Shown piece by piece: positions 6,957-13,563 of a stretch of 33,681 bases of DNA. The position numbers and the translations under genes were made by a program. Positions within the stretch are counted from its first letter, which is position 1. Every line of letters begins with the position of its first letter. The notes under the pieces were generated by a model. The model was not told the DNA's origin and searched no databases. It was given only the letters and a program-made list of their open reading frames with translations. The stretch is from Bacteroidales bacterium (lineage in GTDB: Bacteria > Bacteroidota > Bacteroidia > Bacteroidales > UBA932), in contig JAFROJ010000004.1 in NCBI GenBank assembly GCA_017429765.1, forward strand, positions 1 through 33,681, given 5' to 3'.

Positions 6957-7724
6957 TTACATTTTCCTCAGCCAGATATTCCTGAAGCTGATCGGCTCGC
7001 TGCGGTCTCCGTGAGACTGGAGGCGGATGGGGCCGTCTCCATGGGGGACGACCTTCGGATGGCCGATGTACTCGGTCGTGCCGCGGATGGTGAAGTTATT
7101 CAGGAGCACGATGCCGTTCTGGATCACGGTCACAGTGGGGGCCACCCTGTAGGTTCCGTCCTCGTTGAACACCGGGGCGCTGTAGATGATGTCGTAGACA
7201 TTCCACTCGCCGGGCTTGCGCATGGCGTTGGCGAGAGGGACAACCTGCTTGTAGACACTTCCGGTCATCCCGTTGACGTAAGTCTCGTTCTGATAGCAGT
7301 CGAGGATCTGGATCTCGTACTTGTCCTGGAGGTAGACGCCGCTGTTGCCCCTGGCCTGGCTCTCTCCGGTGATGTTCTCGGGAACACACCATTCGAGATG
7401 GAGCTGGAAGCTGCCGAAGCTCTCCTTGGTGACGATGTCGCCGGACCTCTTGTTGACGGTGACGACTCCGTCATGGACGGTCCAACCGGCCTCTCCGCCC
7501 CTGCCGGACACCCAGGCGTCCAGATTCTTGCCGTCGAACAGCACGATGGCGTCCGAGGGAGCAGAGTTGGTGAGGATGTCGCCGGGGGTCACCACTTTGG
7601 GCTGGGGTGTCCAGAACTCGGTCATTCCGGGGGTCATCCGCTCGGGCTCGGGATAGGTCTTTTCCTGCGCGGTGGCCATGACGGCGGGGATAAGGGCGAT
7701 CAAAATCGCTGATAATCTTTTCAT
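6957..7724 (-). CDS. Secreted DUF1080 protein (3-keto-disaccharide hydrolase family)
   Basis: A 255-residue exported protein with a signal peptide, MKRLSAILIALIPAVMATAQ. After a short linker comes the DUF1080 concanavalin-like sandwich, starting DAIVLFDGKNLDAW. Other family hallmarks are GWTVHDGVVTV, the segment FGSFQLHLEWCVPE, RGNSGVYLQDKYEIQILD, then GEWNVYDIIYSAP and the C-terminal PISFRNIWLRK. Members of this Pfam family cleave 3-keto-glycosides or bind glycans; the substrate here is unknown. ATG 7724 is used because it opens a clean signal peptide; a longer frame to 7757 adds only unlikely residues. The gene converges on the phosphatase with 11 nt between stops. Confidence 0.85.
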   Translation of the reverse strand: MKRLSAILIALIPAVMATAQEKTYPEPERMTPGMTEFWTPQPKVVTPGDILTNSAPSDAIVLFDGKNLDAWVSGRGGEAGWTVHDGVVTVNKRSGDIVTKESFGSFQLHLEWCVPENITGESQARGNSGVYLQDKYEIQILDCYQNETYVNGMTGSVYKQVVPLANAMRKPGEWNVYDIIYSAPVFNEDGTYRVAPTVTVIQNGIVLLNNFTIRGTTEYIGHPKVVPHGDGPIRLQSHGDRSEPISFRNIWLRKM

Positions 7725-7776
7725 GATATTTGTGATTAAATGATTGTGAATTGGCAAAAATCGAGAATCTCACTTA

Positions 7777-7816
7777 CGCGAATATATAAAAAAATGGACG
7801 AATCGCTATATTCGCG
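7777..7816. promoter_or_regulatory. Inverted repeat with divergent -7-like elements between DUF1080 and pnuC
   Basis: CGCGAATATA (7777-7786) and TATATTCGCG (7807-7816) are a perfect 10-bp inverted repeat with a 20-nt spacer. Each arm contains TATATTCG, a one-mismatch form of TAnnTTTG, pointing outwards toward pnuC (ATG 8 nt after the element) and toward DUF1080. It may be a divergent promoter pair, an operator, or both. Confidence 0.5.
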
Positions 7817-7822
7817 GACATA

Positions 7823-8623
7823 ATGGATAAAGCTACAGAGAAAAGGTTCAACCTGGCGTTCAACATCTTCCTCGTCACGGGGATGATAGTCGCCGTCACC
7901 ATCACCACGGTGTTCAAGCTCCAGCAGCCCGGGGTCAAGACTTTCATTCTGCTTCTGGCGGCTTTCGGCTCCGTCATGGGGGTCGTCAACACGGTCCTGT
8001 CGGCCAACGGCCACATTCTCACTTTCGTTTTCGGCTTTCTGGATGTCCTGGCGGCGACTGTCGTGTATCTCGACAACGGGATCATGGGCAACTTCGCCCT
8101 CCACGCGTTCTATTTCCTGCCGATGCAGTTCGTCGGCTTCTGGCAGTGGAGCAAGAGGGGAGCGAAGGTCAAAAGCGGGGAGGAGGACAGCCATCTCAAG
8201 GCGAGGAGATTGACCGGGAGGCAGTGGGCCTGGCTGGTGGCCGGAATAGTGGCCGGTGTCGCCGCGACGTACCTTATCCTCTATCTTGTCGATTCAGCCC
8301 AGCTTGGCGCCGGCAAGATCGACTCCATCAACAAGCCGAAGATCCTTCTGGACGCCACGGTGATGACGCTCAATATCGCCGGACAGGTTCTCCTGAGCTT
8401 CGCTTTCATGGAGCAGTGGTACATATGGATCCTTGTGAATATATCCTCGATATCATTGTGGACAGTCGCCCTGGTCGGGGGGACCGGATCCGGAAACGCG
8501 GCCGTGATGCTCATCAAGTACATCTTCTATCTGCTCAACTCGCTGAACGGTCTCAGGATCTGGCTCAAACTTTGCAAAGAACCGAATCGCCCTCTGGCCC
8601 TCGAGGCGGATTTGGATAATTAA
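7823..8623 (+). CDS. pnuC: PnuC-family vitamin precursor transporter
   Basis: Integral membrane facilitator of the PnuC family, which takes up nicotinamide riboside; close relatives carry thiamine or riboflavin. The 266-residue protein has about seven hydrophobic segments. Family marks include LPMQFVGFWQWSKR (about 97-110) and, near the end, FMEQWYIWILVNISSISLW. A loop of about 25 charged residues separates these halves. There is no thiamine or flavin riboswitch in the short upstream region, so nicotinamide riboside is the default guess. The start is only 8 nt after a -7-like element. Its stop lies inside the acpP promoter, so read-through into acpP is possible. Confidence 0.82.
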   Translation: MDKATEKRFNLAFNIFLVTGMIVAVTITTVFKLQQPGVKTFILLLAAFGSVMGVVNTVLSANGHILTFVFGFLDVLAATVVYLDNGIMGNFALHAFYFLPMQFVGFWQWSKRGAKVKSGEEDSHLKARRLTGRQWAWLVAGIVAGVAATYLILYLVDSAQLGAGKIDSINKPKILLDATVMTLNIAGQVLLSFAFMEQWYIWILVNISSISLWTVALVGGTGSGNAAVMLIKYIFYLLNSLNGLRIWLKLCKEPNRPLALEADLDN

Positions 8624-8642
8624 GGTTTTTTTATTTACTTTG
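8611..8642 (+). promoter_or_regulatory. Promoter of acpP
   Basis: TTTG at 8611-8614 and TTACTTTG at 8635-8642 (one mismatch to TAnnTTTG) are 20 nt apart. The -33 element lies in the last codons of pnuC. The leader before ATG 8696 is roughly 45-50 nt. Confidence 0.65.
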
Positions 8643-8695
8643 CACAGCTATATCGTTTAACGTTTGATAGAGACAACTATTTAATTATAATAATC

Positions 8696-8953
8696 ATGAC
8701 TGAAGAAGAAATCGTAAAACAAGTCAAAGCGATCATCGTTGACAAGCTCGGCGTCGAGGAGTCTGAAGTGACTGAGACCGCCAATTTCACAAATGACCTG
8801 GGAGCTGATTCCCTCGACACTGTTGAGCTTCTCATGGAGTTCGAGAGGGTTTTCGGCATAAAGATTCCCGACGAGGAGACCAGCACCATCGCCACCGTCA
8901 AGGACGCGATCGACAAGGTCCAGGAGAAGATCGCGGGCAAGGAGGAGGCTTAA
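8696..8953 (+). CDS. acpP: Acyl carrier protein
   Basis: Carries growing acyl chains as thioesters on a phosphopantetheine arm for fatty acid and lipid A synthesis. The 85-residue acidic protein has the four-helix ACP pattern and the attachment motif GADSLDTVE with Ser39. Helix II/III residues ([18 protein letters not shown]) are canonical. The tail IAGKEEA is a few residues longer than in E. coli. It has its own promoter and a palindromic terminator, so it stands alone; fabF, the usual next gene in Bacteroidetes as I recall, does not follow here. Confidence 0.96.
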   Translation: MTEEEIVKQVKAIIVDKLGVEESEVTETANFTNDLGADSLDTVELLMEFERVFGIKIPDEETSTIATVKDAIDKVQEKIAGKEEA

Positions 8954-8976
8954 TCCACTTGTTTGACTTTCAAACT

Positions 8977-9004
8977 AAAAGCCCCGGCTCGAGCCGGGGC
9001 TTTT
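8977..9004. terminator. Bidirectional terminator between acpP and the DUF4270 gene
   Basis: A perfect 28-bp palindrome: AAAAGCCCCGGCTC followed by its exact reverse complement ending CTTTT. It forms a GC-rich stem with T runs on both strands. It lies 23 nt after acpP and 22 nt beyond the end of the minus-strand DUF4270 gene, so it can end both transcripts. Confidence 0.92.
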
Positions 9005-9026
9005 CATATTCGTTCAACCCTCGATG

Positions 9027-10652
9027 TCACTCCTTAGGGAGGGCGTAGGTGATCTTCAGCCTGGGCCTGTTGCCGTCGGCGCCGGGGCCGCGGAGCCAGC
9101 ATTTGTAGAAGCGGTCCAGGTCAAGCTCGGCGCTGGTGGATGTCGAGGAGGCCGCCGAGGAGGCGTACTGGGCCATCATCATGTAGTTGTAGTAGTTGCT
9201 GTAGCCGTAGCCACCGTAGCCACCGTAACCGCCATAGCCGCCGCCGTAGTAGCTGCCATAGCCGCCGTAACCGCCGCCGTAGAGCTGGTTGTAGTAGGAA
9301 TAGTAGGCGAGCTGCTGGTAGTACTGGGCCATCTCGCTGGCCTCGGAGTTGGTGGTCGTGGTGGTCTCGTTGTGCATGATCAGGAGCCAGATGTCGTAGG
9401 CGGTCAGGTCGTCGGACTCGTCCTTCCTGATTATCTGCTGCACGTGGTGGGTGATGTCCGGGGCGTACACGCAAAGCGAGCGGTTGACATCCCCCTGGTT
9501 CTCAGTCGAGACACTGGCGTCCGTCAGGCCCGCGAAAGCCACGGCGTTGTTTGAGGATATCTTGATGGTCGGGCTGAGGACGTCGGGGAAGAGATACATG
9601 TCCCTGTAGTCCTCGGGGAAGTCGAACGGCAACTCGATGGTGGCCTTGCTGATCAGCGCGGTGGTCGGGTTCCCGCCCTGGCGGGCGATCTCGGCCGTGA
9701 CAAGGCGGTAGATCTCAGACGCCGGGATCACGGGCTTGAGGCCGCTGCCTCCCTCGATGTAGATCTTGTCGTCCGCCTTGCCGGCCATATGGTCAGTCTC
9801 GTGGGAGTCCACGTTGAAGACATATTGGTCGGGGAGCGCGACCGCCGTCACGAGGGAGTCGAGATTCTGGAAATCAAGGGGACTGAAGTAGAACATGAGA
9901 CTGGAGTCCCTTCTCTCCCCGTCGTACACTCCGCTGTAATAGAGGATGGCGTAGTTGTCAGTCCTGGTGACATAAGAGGAGGAGACGTTCTCCAGGATGT
10001 CCAGCTGGAACATGTTGAAACGTCCGCCCTCGCCGACAGGATCGTTGGTGGTGAGATAGATCCCGGGGAATTTCTCGCGGTACTTGTCGAAGTCCTCCAT
10101 GTAGTCTTGGGTGAGCTCCAGGTACTTCCGGCCGAACTCGGCGTTGAAGTCGAAGGAGAGGGAGTCGGACCCGTTGACGACCGGGACGCCCTTGGTGATC
10201 CTCTTGGAGCCATGCTTGACCTCAGTCCTGGAGAAATACTCCTCGTCCTTGAGCGGCTCCGTGAGCTCGTACACGTTGACGTTCTGGAGAATGTTCATCT
10301 GGCTGGGGTCGGAGACGGAGACCGTGTCGAAAACAGCCTGGAAGCGGAATCTCTTGAACTGGGGATTCTCCCCGAGGTAGACAGAATCGAGGACGGGGAC
10401 AAGGGTGATGGCGCAACCTCTCTTGAAGAGGCCGTAGGTCTCGTCCTTGATCGACCCGAAGTTGATCCTCCGGGACGAGTACCCCGAAAGGCTGTCGGCG
10501 GACTTCATCCACACCTCGTCAAGGTCGAACTCGATGGTGTGGAAATCATATTTCATGTTGGTGGGGATGAATTCCCCGCCAATCCCTTGGTTAGTGTTGA
10601 CACAAGACATCAGGGCCGTCGCCAGGACGAACGCCGCGAGAATCTTCTTCAT
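9027..10652 (-). CDS. DUF4270 lipoprotein with a Gly/Tyr-rich insert
   Basis: A 541-residue exported lipoprotein: lipobox ALMSC (Cys17), then GGEFIPTNMKYDF, typical of the Bacteroidetes DUF4270 family, whose function is unknown. The body is beta-rich. Family-like stretches include TNDPVGEGGRFNMFQLDI and, near the C-terminus, KCWLRGPGADGNRPRLKITYALP. Residues about 456-484 are a low-complexity insert built from GGYGGYG units, flanked by Tyr/Gln/Asn and Ser/Ala/Thr-rich sequence. That insert makes the protein longer than most family members I recall. It starts directly after the stop of the GT5-like gene with no gap, so the two are co-transcribed and probably coupled. Confidence 0.82.
   Translation of the reverse strand: MKKILAAFVLATALMSCVNTNQGIGGEFIPTNMKYDFHTIEFDLDEVWMKSADSLSGYSSRRINFGSIKDETYGLFKRGCAITLVPVLDSVYLGENPQFKRFRFQAVFDTVSVSDPSQMNILQNVNVYELTEPLKDEEYFSRTEVKHGSKRITKGVPVVNGSDSLSFDFNAEFGRKYLELTQDYMEDFDKYREKFPGIYLTTNDPVGEGGRFNMFQLDILENVSSSYVTRTDNYAILYYSGVYDGERRDSSLMFYFSPLDFQNLDSLVTAVALPDQYVFNVDSHETDHMAGKADDKIYIEGGSGLKPVIPASEIYRLVTAEIARQGGNPTTALISKATIELPFDFPEDYRDMYLFPDVLSPTIKISSNNAVAFAGLTDASVSTENQGDVNRSLCVYAPDITHHVQQIIRKDESDDLTAYDIWLLIMHNETTTTTNSEASEMAQYYQQLAYYSYYNQLYGGGYGGYGSYYGGGYGGYGGYGGYGYSNYYNYMMMAQYASSAASSTSTSAELDLDRFYKCWLRGPGADGNRPRLKITYALPKE
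9201..9284 (-). repeat. Degenerate triplet repeat coding for GGY units
   Basis: An array of CCGCCGTAG/CCACCGTAG/CCGCCATAG-like 9-bp units on plus, read on minus as Tyr-Gly-Gly codons of the DUF4270 protein. Units vary mainly at third positions. Since all units are multiples of three, slippage would change length without breaking the frame. Confidence 0.75.
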
Positions 10653-11474
10653 TTACCGCAACTGTTGATAAAACCTGTCGTACTCATCGATGTAACTTCC
10701 GTCCTCGAGCGATTTCTCGTCGTAGGGGAGAGTCGGTACTTTCAGTCCTTCACAGAACTTGACAAGTCCCTCATCCACATCGGGGGCGCCGAATATCACG
10801 CCGTCAGAGTACAAGGCAGCCAATTCCGCAAGATTTGTGCCAGTGGGGCTGTCCAGAAGCGACACGTCCGAAGGCTTGACGCCTCCGAAAAGGACAGAGT
10901 CCTTGAAGGCCGGAGAGAAACTCTCGGAGGATATGTCGTTGTAAAGAGAGGTCACGACCTTGCTGCCCGCGAAAATGGGGTCCCCGTTGTAGACTTTTTT
11001 GAGATAGAGCGGGACGAGATGGGAGATCCAACCCTGGCAGTGGATGACGTCGGGGGACCAGCGGAGTTTCTTGACAGTCTCCAGGACACCCCTGGCGAAG
11101 AACACCGCCCTCTGCCCGTTGTCCTCGAAGAACTTCCCGTCGGCGTCGAAAGCTGTCTGCTTGCGGCGGAAGAAGTCGTCGTTGTCAATGAAATAGACCT
11201 GGATCCTGGCGGCGGCGATGGAGGCGACCTTGATGACAAGGGTCCTGTCCACGTCGCTGATGATGATGTTCATCCCGGAGAGCCGGATCACCTCGTGCAA
11301 CTGGTTCTTTCTCTCGTTGATGCAGCCATAGCGAGGCATGAACGCCCTGATCTGCCTCTTCCTGTCCTGGATGCCCTGCGGAAGGAAACGACCGATCCTG
11401 GAGATGGTGGTCTCCGGGAGGAACGGCATGATCTCCGAGCTGATGAAGAGAACTTTGTTGACGGGATTTCCCAT
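10653..11474 (-). CDS. Half-length glycogen/starch synthase-like protein (GT5 N-terminal domain)
   Basis: A cytoplasmic protein of 273 residues resembling only the N-terminal Rossmann half of GT5 glycogen synthases: VNKVLFISSEIMPFLPE at the start, RQIRAFMPRYG, VYFIDNDDFFRRK, FFARGVLETVKKL and DVIHCQGWISHLVPLYLK. The donor-binding KxGGL motif expected near residue 15 and the whole C-terminal nucleotide-sugar domain are absent, so glycogen synthesis is doubtful. The length looks intact, with no frameshift, and Bacteroidetes carry this short form next to DUF4270, as I recall. Databases name such proteins glycogen/starch synthase; I treat the activity as unproven. It is preceded by TACCTTTG and followed without a gap by the DUF4270 gene. 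Confidence 0.78.
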   Translation of the reverse strand: MGNPVNKVLFISSEIMPFLPETTISRIGRFLPQGIQDRKRQIRAFMPRYGCINERKNQLHEVIRLSGMNIIISDVDRTLVIKVASIAAARIQVYFIDNDDFFRRKQTAFDADGKFFEDNGQRAVFFARGVLETVKKLRWSPDVIHCQGWISHLVPLYLKKVYNGDPIFAGSKVVTSLYNDISSESFSPAFKDSVLFGGVKPSDVSLLDSPTGTNLAELAALYSDGVIFGAPDVDEGLVKFCEGLKVPTLPYDEKSLEDGSYIDEYDRFYQQLR

Positions 11475-11491
11475 ATTAATTAATTGTCTCG

Positions 11492-11499
11492 CAAAGGTA
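11492..11499 (-). promoter_or_regulatory. -7 element of the GT5-like/DUF4270 operon
   Basis: Minus strand TACCTTTG matches TAnnTTTG exactly, 17 nt before ATG 11474, giving a leader of about 10 nt. A matching -33 was not seen. The divergent ftsX promoter is about 30 nt away. Confidence 0.65.
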
Positions 11500-11529
11500 A
11501 TAAATTTTTTTCAATTATTGATAATTCAC

Positions 11530-11537
11530 TATATTTG
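11530..11537 (+). promoter_or_regulatory. -7 element of the ftsX-lpxH operon
   Basis: TATATTTG is an exact match to the Bacteroidetes -7 consensus, 24 nt before ATG 11562. It lies inside the upstream extension of the ftsX reading frame, which supports the shorter start. Confidence 0.7.
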
Positions 11538-11561
11538 AACTCTGTTTGGAGGATTTCGAAG

Positions 11562-12440
11562 ATGTCGTCAGGCGAGAACAAAATGATCCGCAGAAGGCTC
11601 GCCGGAGCCTGGGTCTCCAGTGTCATCAGCATCACTCTGGTGCTCTTTCTCGTGGGTGTGGCCAGCATGCTCCTGGTCAATGCGAAAGGGCTGTCCGACT
11701 ATTTCAAGGAGAACGTCCAGGTGTCGGTCATGATGAGGCAGGAGGTCAGCGAGGAGTCGGCCATGGACTACGCCGCCTCCCTTGACTCCAAGCCTTTCGT
11801 CAAGGCCACGAGGGTCGTCTCCAAGGCCGAGGGCGTCAAGGAGATGACCGAGATGCTGGGCGAGGATTTCCTGAAGGTTTTCGAGTCAGCCCCGATCCCG
11901 GTCTCCGTCGACGTCACCTTGAGGGCGGAATATGTCACCGCGGACAGCCTGGGCCTCGTGAGGGAGGAGATCTCGGCGTCCCCGCTCGTCGAGGAGGTGG
12001 TGTACCAGCAGTCCCTGGTGGAGAAACTGAACACCAACCTCGCCAAGATCTCCCTGATCCTCGGGGTCTTCGTGCTCCTGCTCCTGTTCATCTCTTTCGT
12101 CCTGATCAACAACACGGTCAGGCTCAACGTGTACTCCAAGAGGTTCACCATCCACACGATGAAGCTCGTGGGCGCCACCAAGTCTTTCATCAGGGGGCCT
12201 TTCCTCGGACAGTCTGTCTTTCAGGGGCTCCTGGCGGCCTTCCTCGCGATCCTCGCCCTGCTCGGGGCCCTCTTCTTCGTGAGGAGGGAGTTCTCCAGGC
12301 TCTTCGAGGTGTTCAGCCTTGACCTTCTCCTCATGGTGATGGGCATAGTGGTCGTCTCGGGAGTGGCCATCTGCCTCGTGAGCACTTACCTCGTGGTCGG
12401 GAGGCTGGTCTCCTTGCCGAAAGACGATCTGTATTACTGA
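11562..12440 (+). CDS. ftsX: FtsX, cell division ABC transporter permease-like subunit
   Basis: With FtsE, FtsX links cell division to activation of periplasmic peptidoglycan hydrolases. The 292-residue protein has the FtsX layout: a cytoplasmic N-terminus, TM1 (about 18-40, ISITLVLFLVGVASMLLV), a periplasmic domain (about 45-160), then three TMs beginning ISLILGVFVLLLLFISFVL. The conserved cytoplasmic loop has the motif MKLVGATKSFIRGPFLGQS. I chose ATG 11562 (MSSGENKMIRRR) because the longer frame to 11484 runs through the promoter. ftsE is not adjacent in this window. The gene leads a four-gene run with DUF3098, uppP and lpxH. Confidence 0.93.
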   Translation: MSSGENKMIRRRLAGAWVSSVISITLVLFLVGVASMLLVNAKGLSDYFKENVQVSVMMRQEVSEESAMDYAASLDSKPFVKATRVVSKAEGVKEMTEMLGEDFLKVFESAPIPVSVDVTLRAEYVTADSLGLVREEISASPLVEEVVYQQSLVEKLNTNLAKISLILGVFVLLLLFISFVLINNTVRLNVYSKRFTIHTMKLVGATKSFIRGPFLGQSVFQGLLAAFLAILALLGALFFVRREFSRLFEVFSLDLLLMVMGIVVVSGVAICLVSTYLVVGRLVSLPKDDLYY

Positions 12441-12460
12441 TTCCTGAATATTCGAATATC

Positions 12461-12709
12461 ATGTCTGATAACACAAAAATGGCGATCACCCGCAAGGGTT
12501 TGAAATGGATTCTGATGGGCTTCCTCGTCATGGTGGCCGGATTCATCCTGATGATGGGAGGCGGGGTCAAGGATCCCCAGGTGTTCAACTGGGCGATGTT
12601 TGATTTCCGCAGGCTCGTGGCCGCCCCCGTGGTCATCATCTGCGGGGTGGTCATAGTGATCATAGCGATCATGAGGCGTCCCGCCAAGGGAGAAGAGACA
12701 GGCAAGTGA
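12461..12709 (+). CDS. DUF3098 small membrane protein
   Basis: An 82-residue protein with two transmembrane segments: GLKWILMGFLVMVAGFILMMGGG (about 13-34) and, later, AAPVVIICGVVIVIIAIM. Between them is the signature region DPQVFNWAMFDFRRL of DUF3098, a Bacteroidetes family of unknown function usually found between ftsX and uppP. The stop is 1 nt before uppP. A role near the division or undecaprenyl machinery is inferred only from this context. Confidence 0.87.
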   Translation: MSDNTKMAITRKGLKWILMGFLVMVAGFILMMGGGVKDPQVFNWAMFDFRRLVAAPVVIICGVVIVIIAIMRRPAKGEETGK

Positions 12710-12710
12710 G

Positions 12711-13562
12711 ATGGATTGGTTGCAGGCTCTTTTCCTCGGCTTGGTCCAGGGGCTCACAGAGTTCCTGCCGGTCAGCTCCAGCGGACATCTGCTTATAGCC
12801 AGGGAACTCCTCGGGGTTGACGCCGAGGGCTTCCTCGATTTCACCGTGACGGTCCATATGGCGACTGTCCTCAGCACCATCGTGGTGTTCTGGAAGCCTA
12901 TTCTCCGTCTTCTGTCCGGCTTTTTCAAGTTCAAGTACAACGACGAGACCGACTATGTCCTCAAGATTCTGGTGTCGATGATTCCGGTGTCGCTGGTGGG
13001 TCTTCTTCTCAAGGATAAGGTCGAGGCCCTTTTCGGCGACTCGCTGACCACTGTCGCGGTCTTCCTGGCAGTGACCGCCGCCCTGCTGTTCTTCTCGGAC
13101 ATGTTCGGGAAGCCGGTGGTTCGGCCGGTCCCTGAGCCAGTCGATGGTTCGACAAGCTCACCAACCGGAGGGCCTCGGAACGGTATCAAGTTCTGGCAGG
13201 CGCTCCTGGTCGGAGCCGGCCAGGCCTTGGCGGTGGCCCCCGGCCTGTCCCGCTCCGGGACCACGATCTCCGTGGGCTTGTGCGCCGGGGTGCGCCGGGA
13301 TGTCATGGCCCAGTTCTCTTTCCTGATGGTGCTCATCCCCATCATCGGCGAGCAGGCCCTGGATGTCCTCAAGGCCGTCACAGGCCATGCCGCCATGGGC
13401 GGCGGGATCAGTCCTGTCTGCCTGGCCGTGGGCTTCATCGCCGCGTTCGCGGCCGGCCTTCTCGCCTGCAAAGCCATGGTCGCCCTCGTCAGGAGGGCCA
13501 GGCTCAGCTGGTTCGCCCTCTATTGCCTCGCCGTGGCGGTGTTGATATTCATATTCGCCTGA
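12711..13562 (+). CDS. uppP: UppP, undecaprenyl-diphosphatase, with an inserted repeat
   Basis: Inner-membrane enzyme that removes one phosphate from undecaprenyl diphosphate, recycling the lipid carrier for peptidoglycan and O-antigen; it also gives bacitracin resistance. Both BacA motifs are present: GLVQGLTEFLPVSSSGHL (about 10-27) and PGLSRSGTTIS (about 175-185). The 283-residue protein has the expected multiple TMs. Residues about 139-153 (PVPEPVDGSTSSPTG) are encoded by a 44-bp palindromic repeat and sit in the loop between DMFGKP and FWQALLVGAGQAL, just before the second motif. The frame is kept and both motifs are intact, so the enzyme is probably active. It follows DUF3098 by 1 nt, and lpxH starts 1 nt after its stop. 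Confidence 0.93.
   Translation: MDWLQALFLGLVQGLTEFLPVSSSGHLLIARELLGVDAEGFLDFTVTVHMATVLSTIVVFWKPILRLLSGFFKFKYNDETDYVLKILVSMIPVSLVGLLLKDKVEALFGDSLTTVAVFLAVTAALLFFSDMFGKPVVRPVPEPVDGSTSSPTGGPRNGIKFWQALLVGAGQALAVAPGLSRSGTTISVGLCAGVRRDVMAQFSFLMVLIPIIGEQALDVLKAVTGHAAMGGGISPVCLAVGFIAAFAAGLLACKAMVALVRRARLSWFALYCLAVAVLIFIFA
13125..13168 (+). repeat. Palindromic repeat inserted in frame in uppP
   Basis: A 44-bp imperfect palindrome: left arm CCGGTCCCTGAGCCAGTCGA, a TGG centre, right arm ending CTCACCAACCGG. The arms pair at 15 of 20 aligned positions. It matches the copy at 856-899 at 39 of 44 bases and is read in the same frame, giving PVPEPVDGSTSSPTG. Confidence 0.82.
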
Positions 13563-13563
13563 C

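Noticed and set aside
7725-7822. Thiamine or flavin riboswitch before pnuC
   Set aside because: The region is too short, the predicted transcript start is next to the ATG, and no riboswitch core was recognised.
9201-9284. CRISPR-like or minisatellite array
   Set aside because: The units are 9 bp, contiguous, degenerate at third positions and in frame, with no spacers; it is a coding low-complexity repeat.
9789-11483. 564-codon plus-strand reading frame opposite DUF4270 and the GT5-like gene
   Set aside because: It runs antisense across two well-supported genes, has no family motif and is rich in Val, Glu and Asp, as expected from the complement of GC-rich codons.
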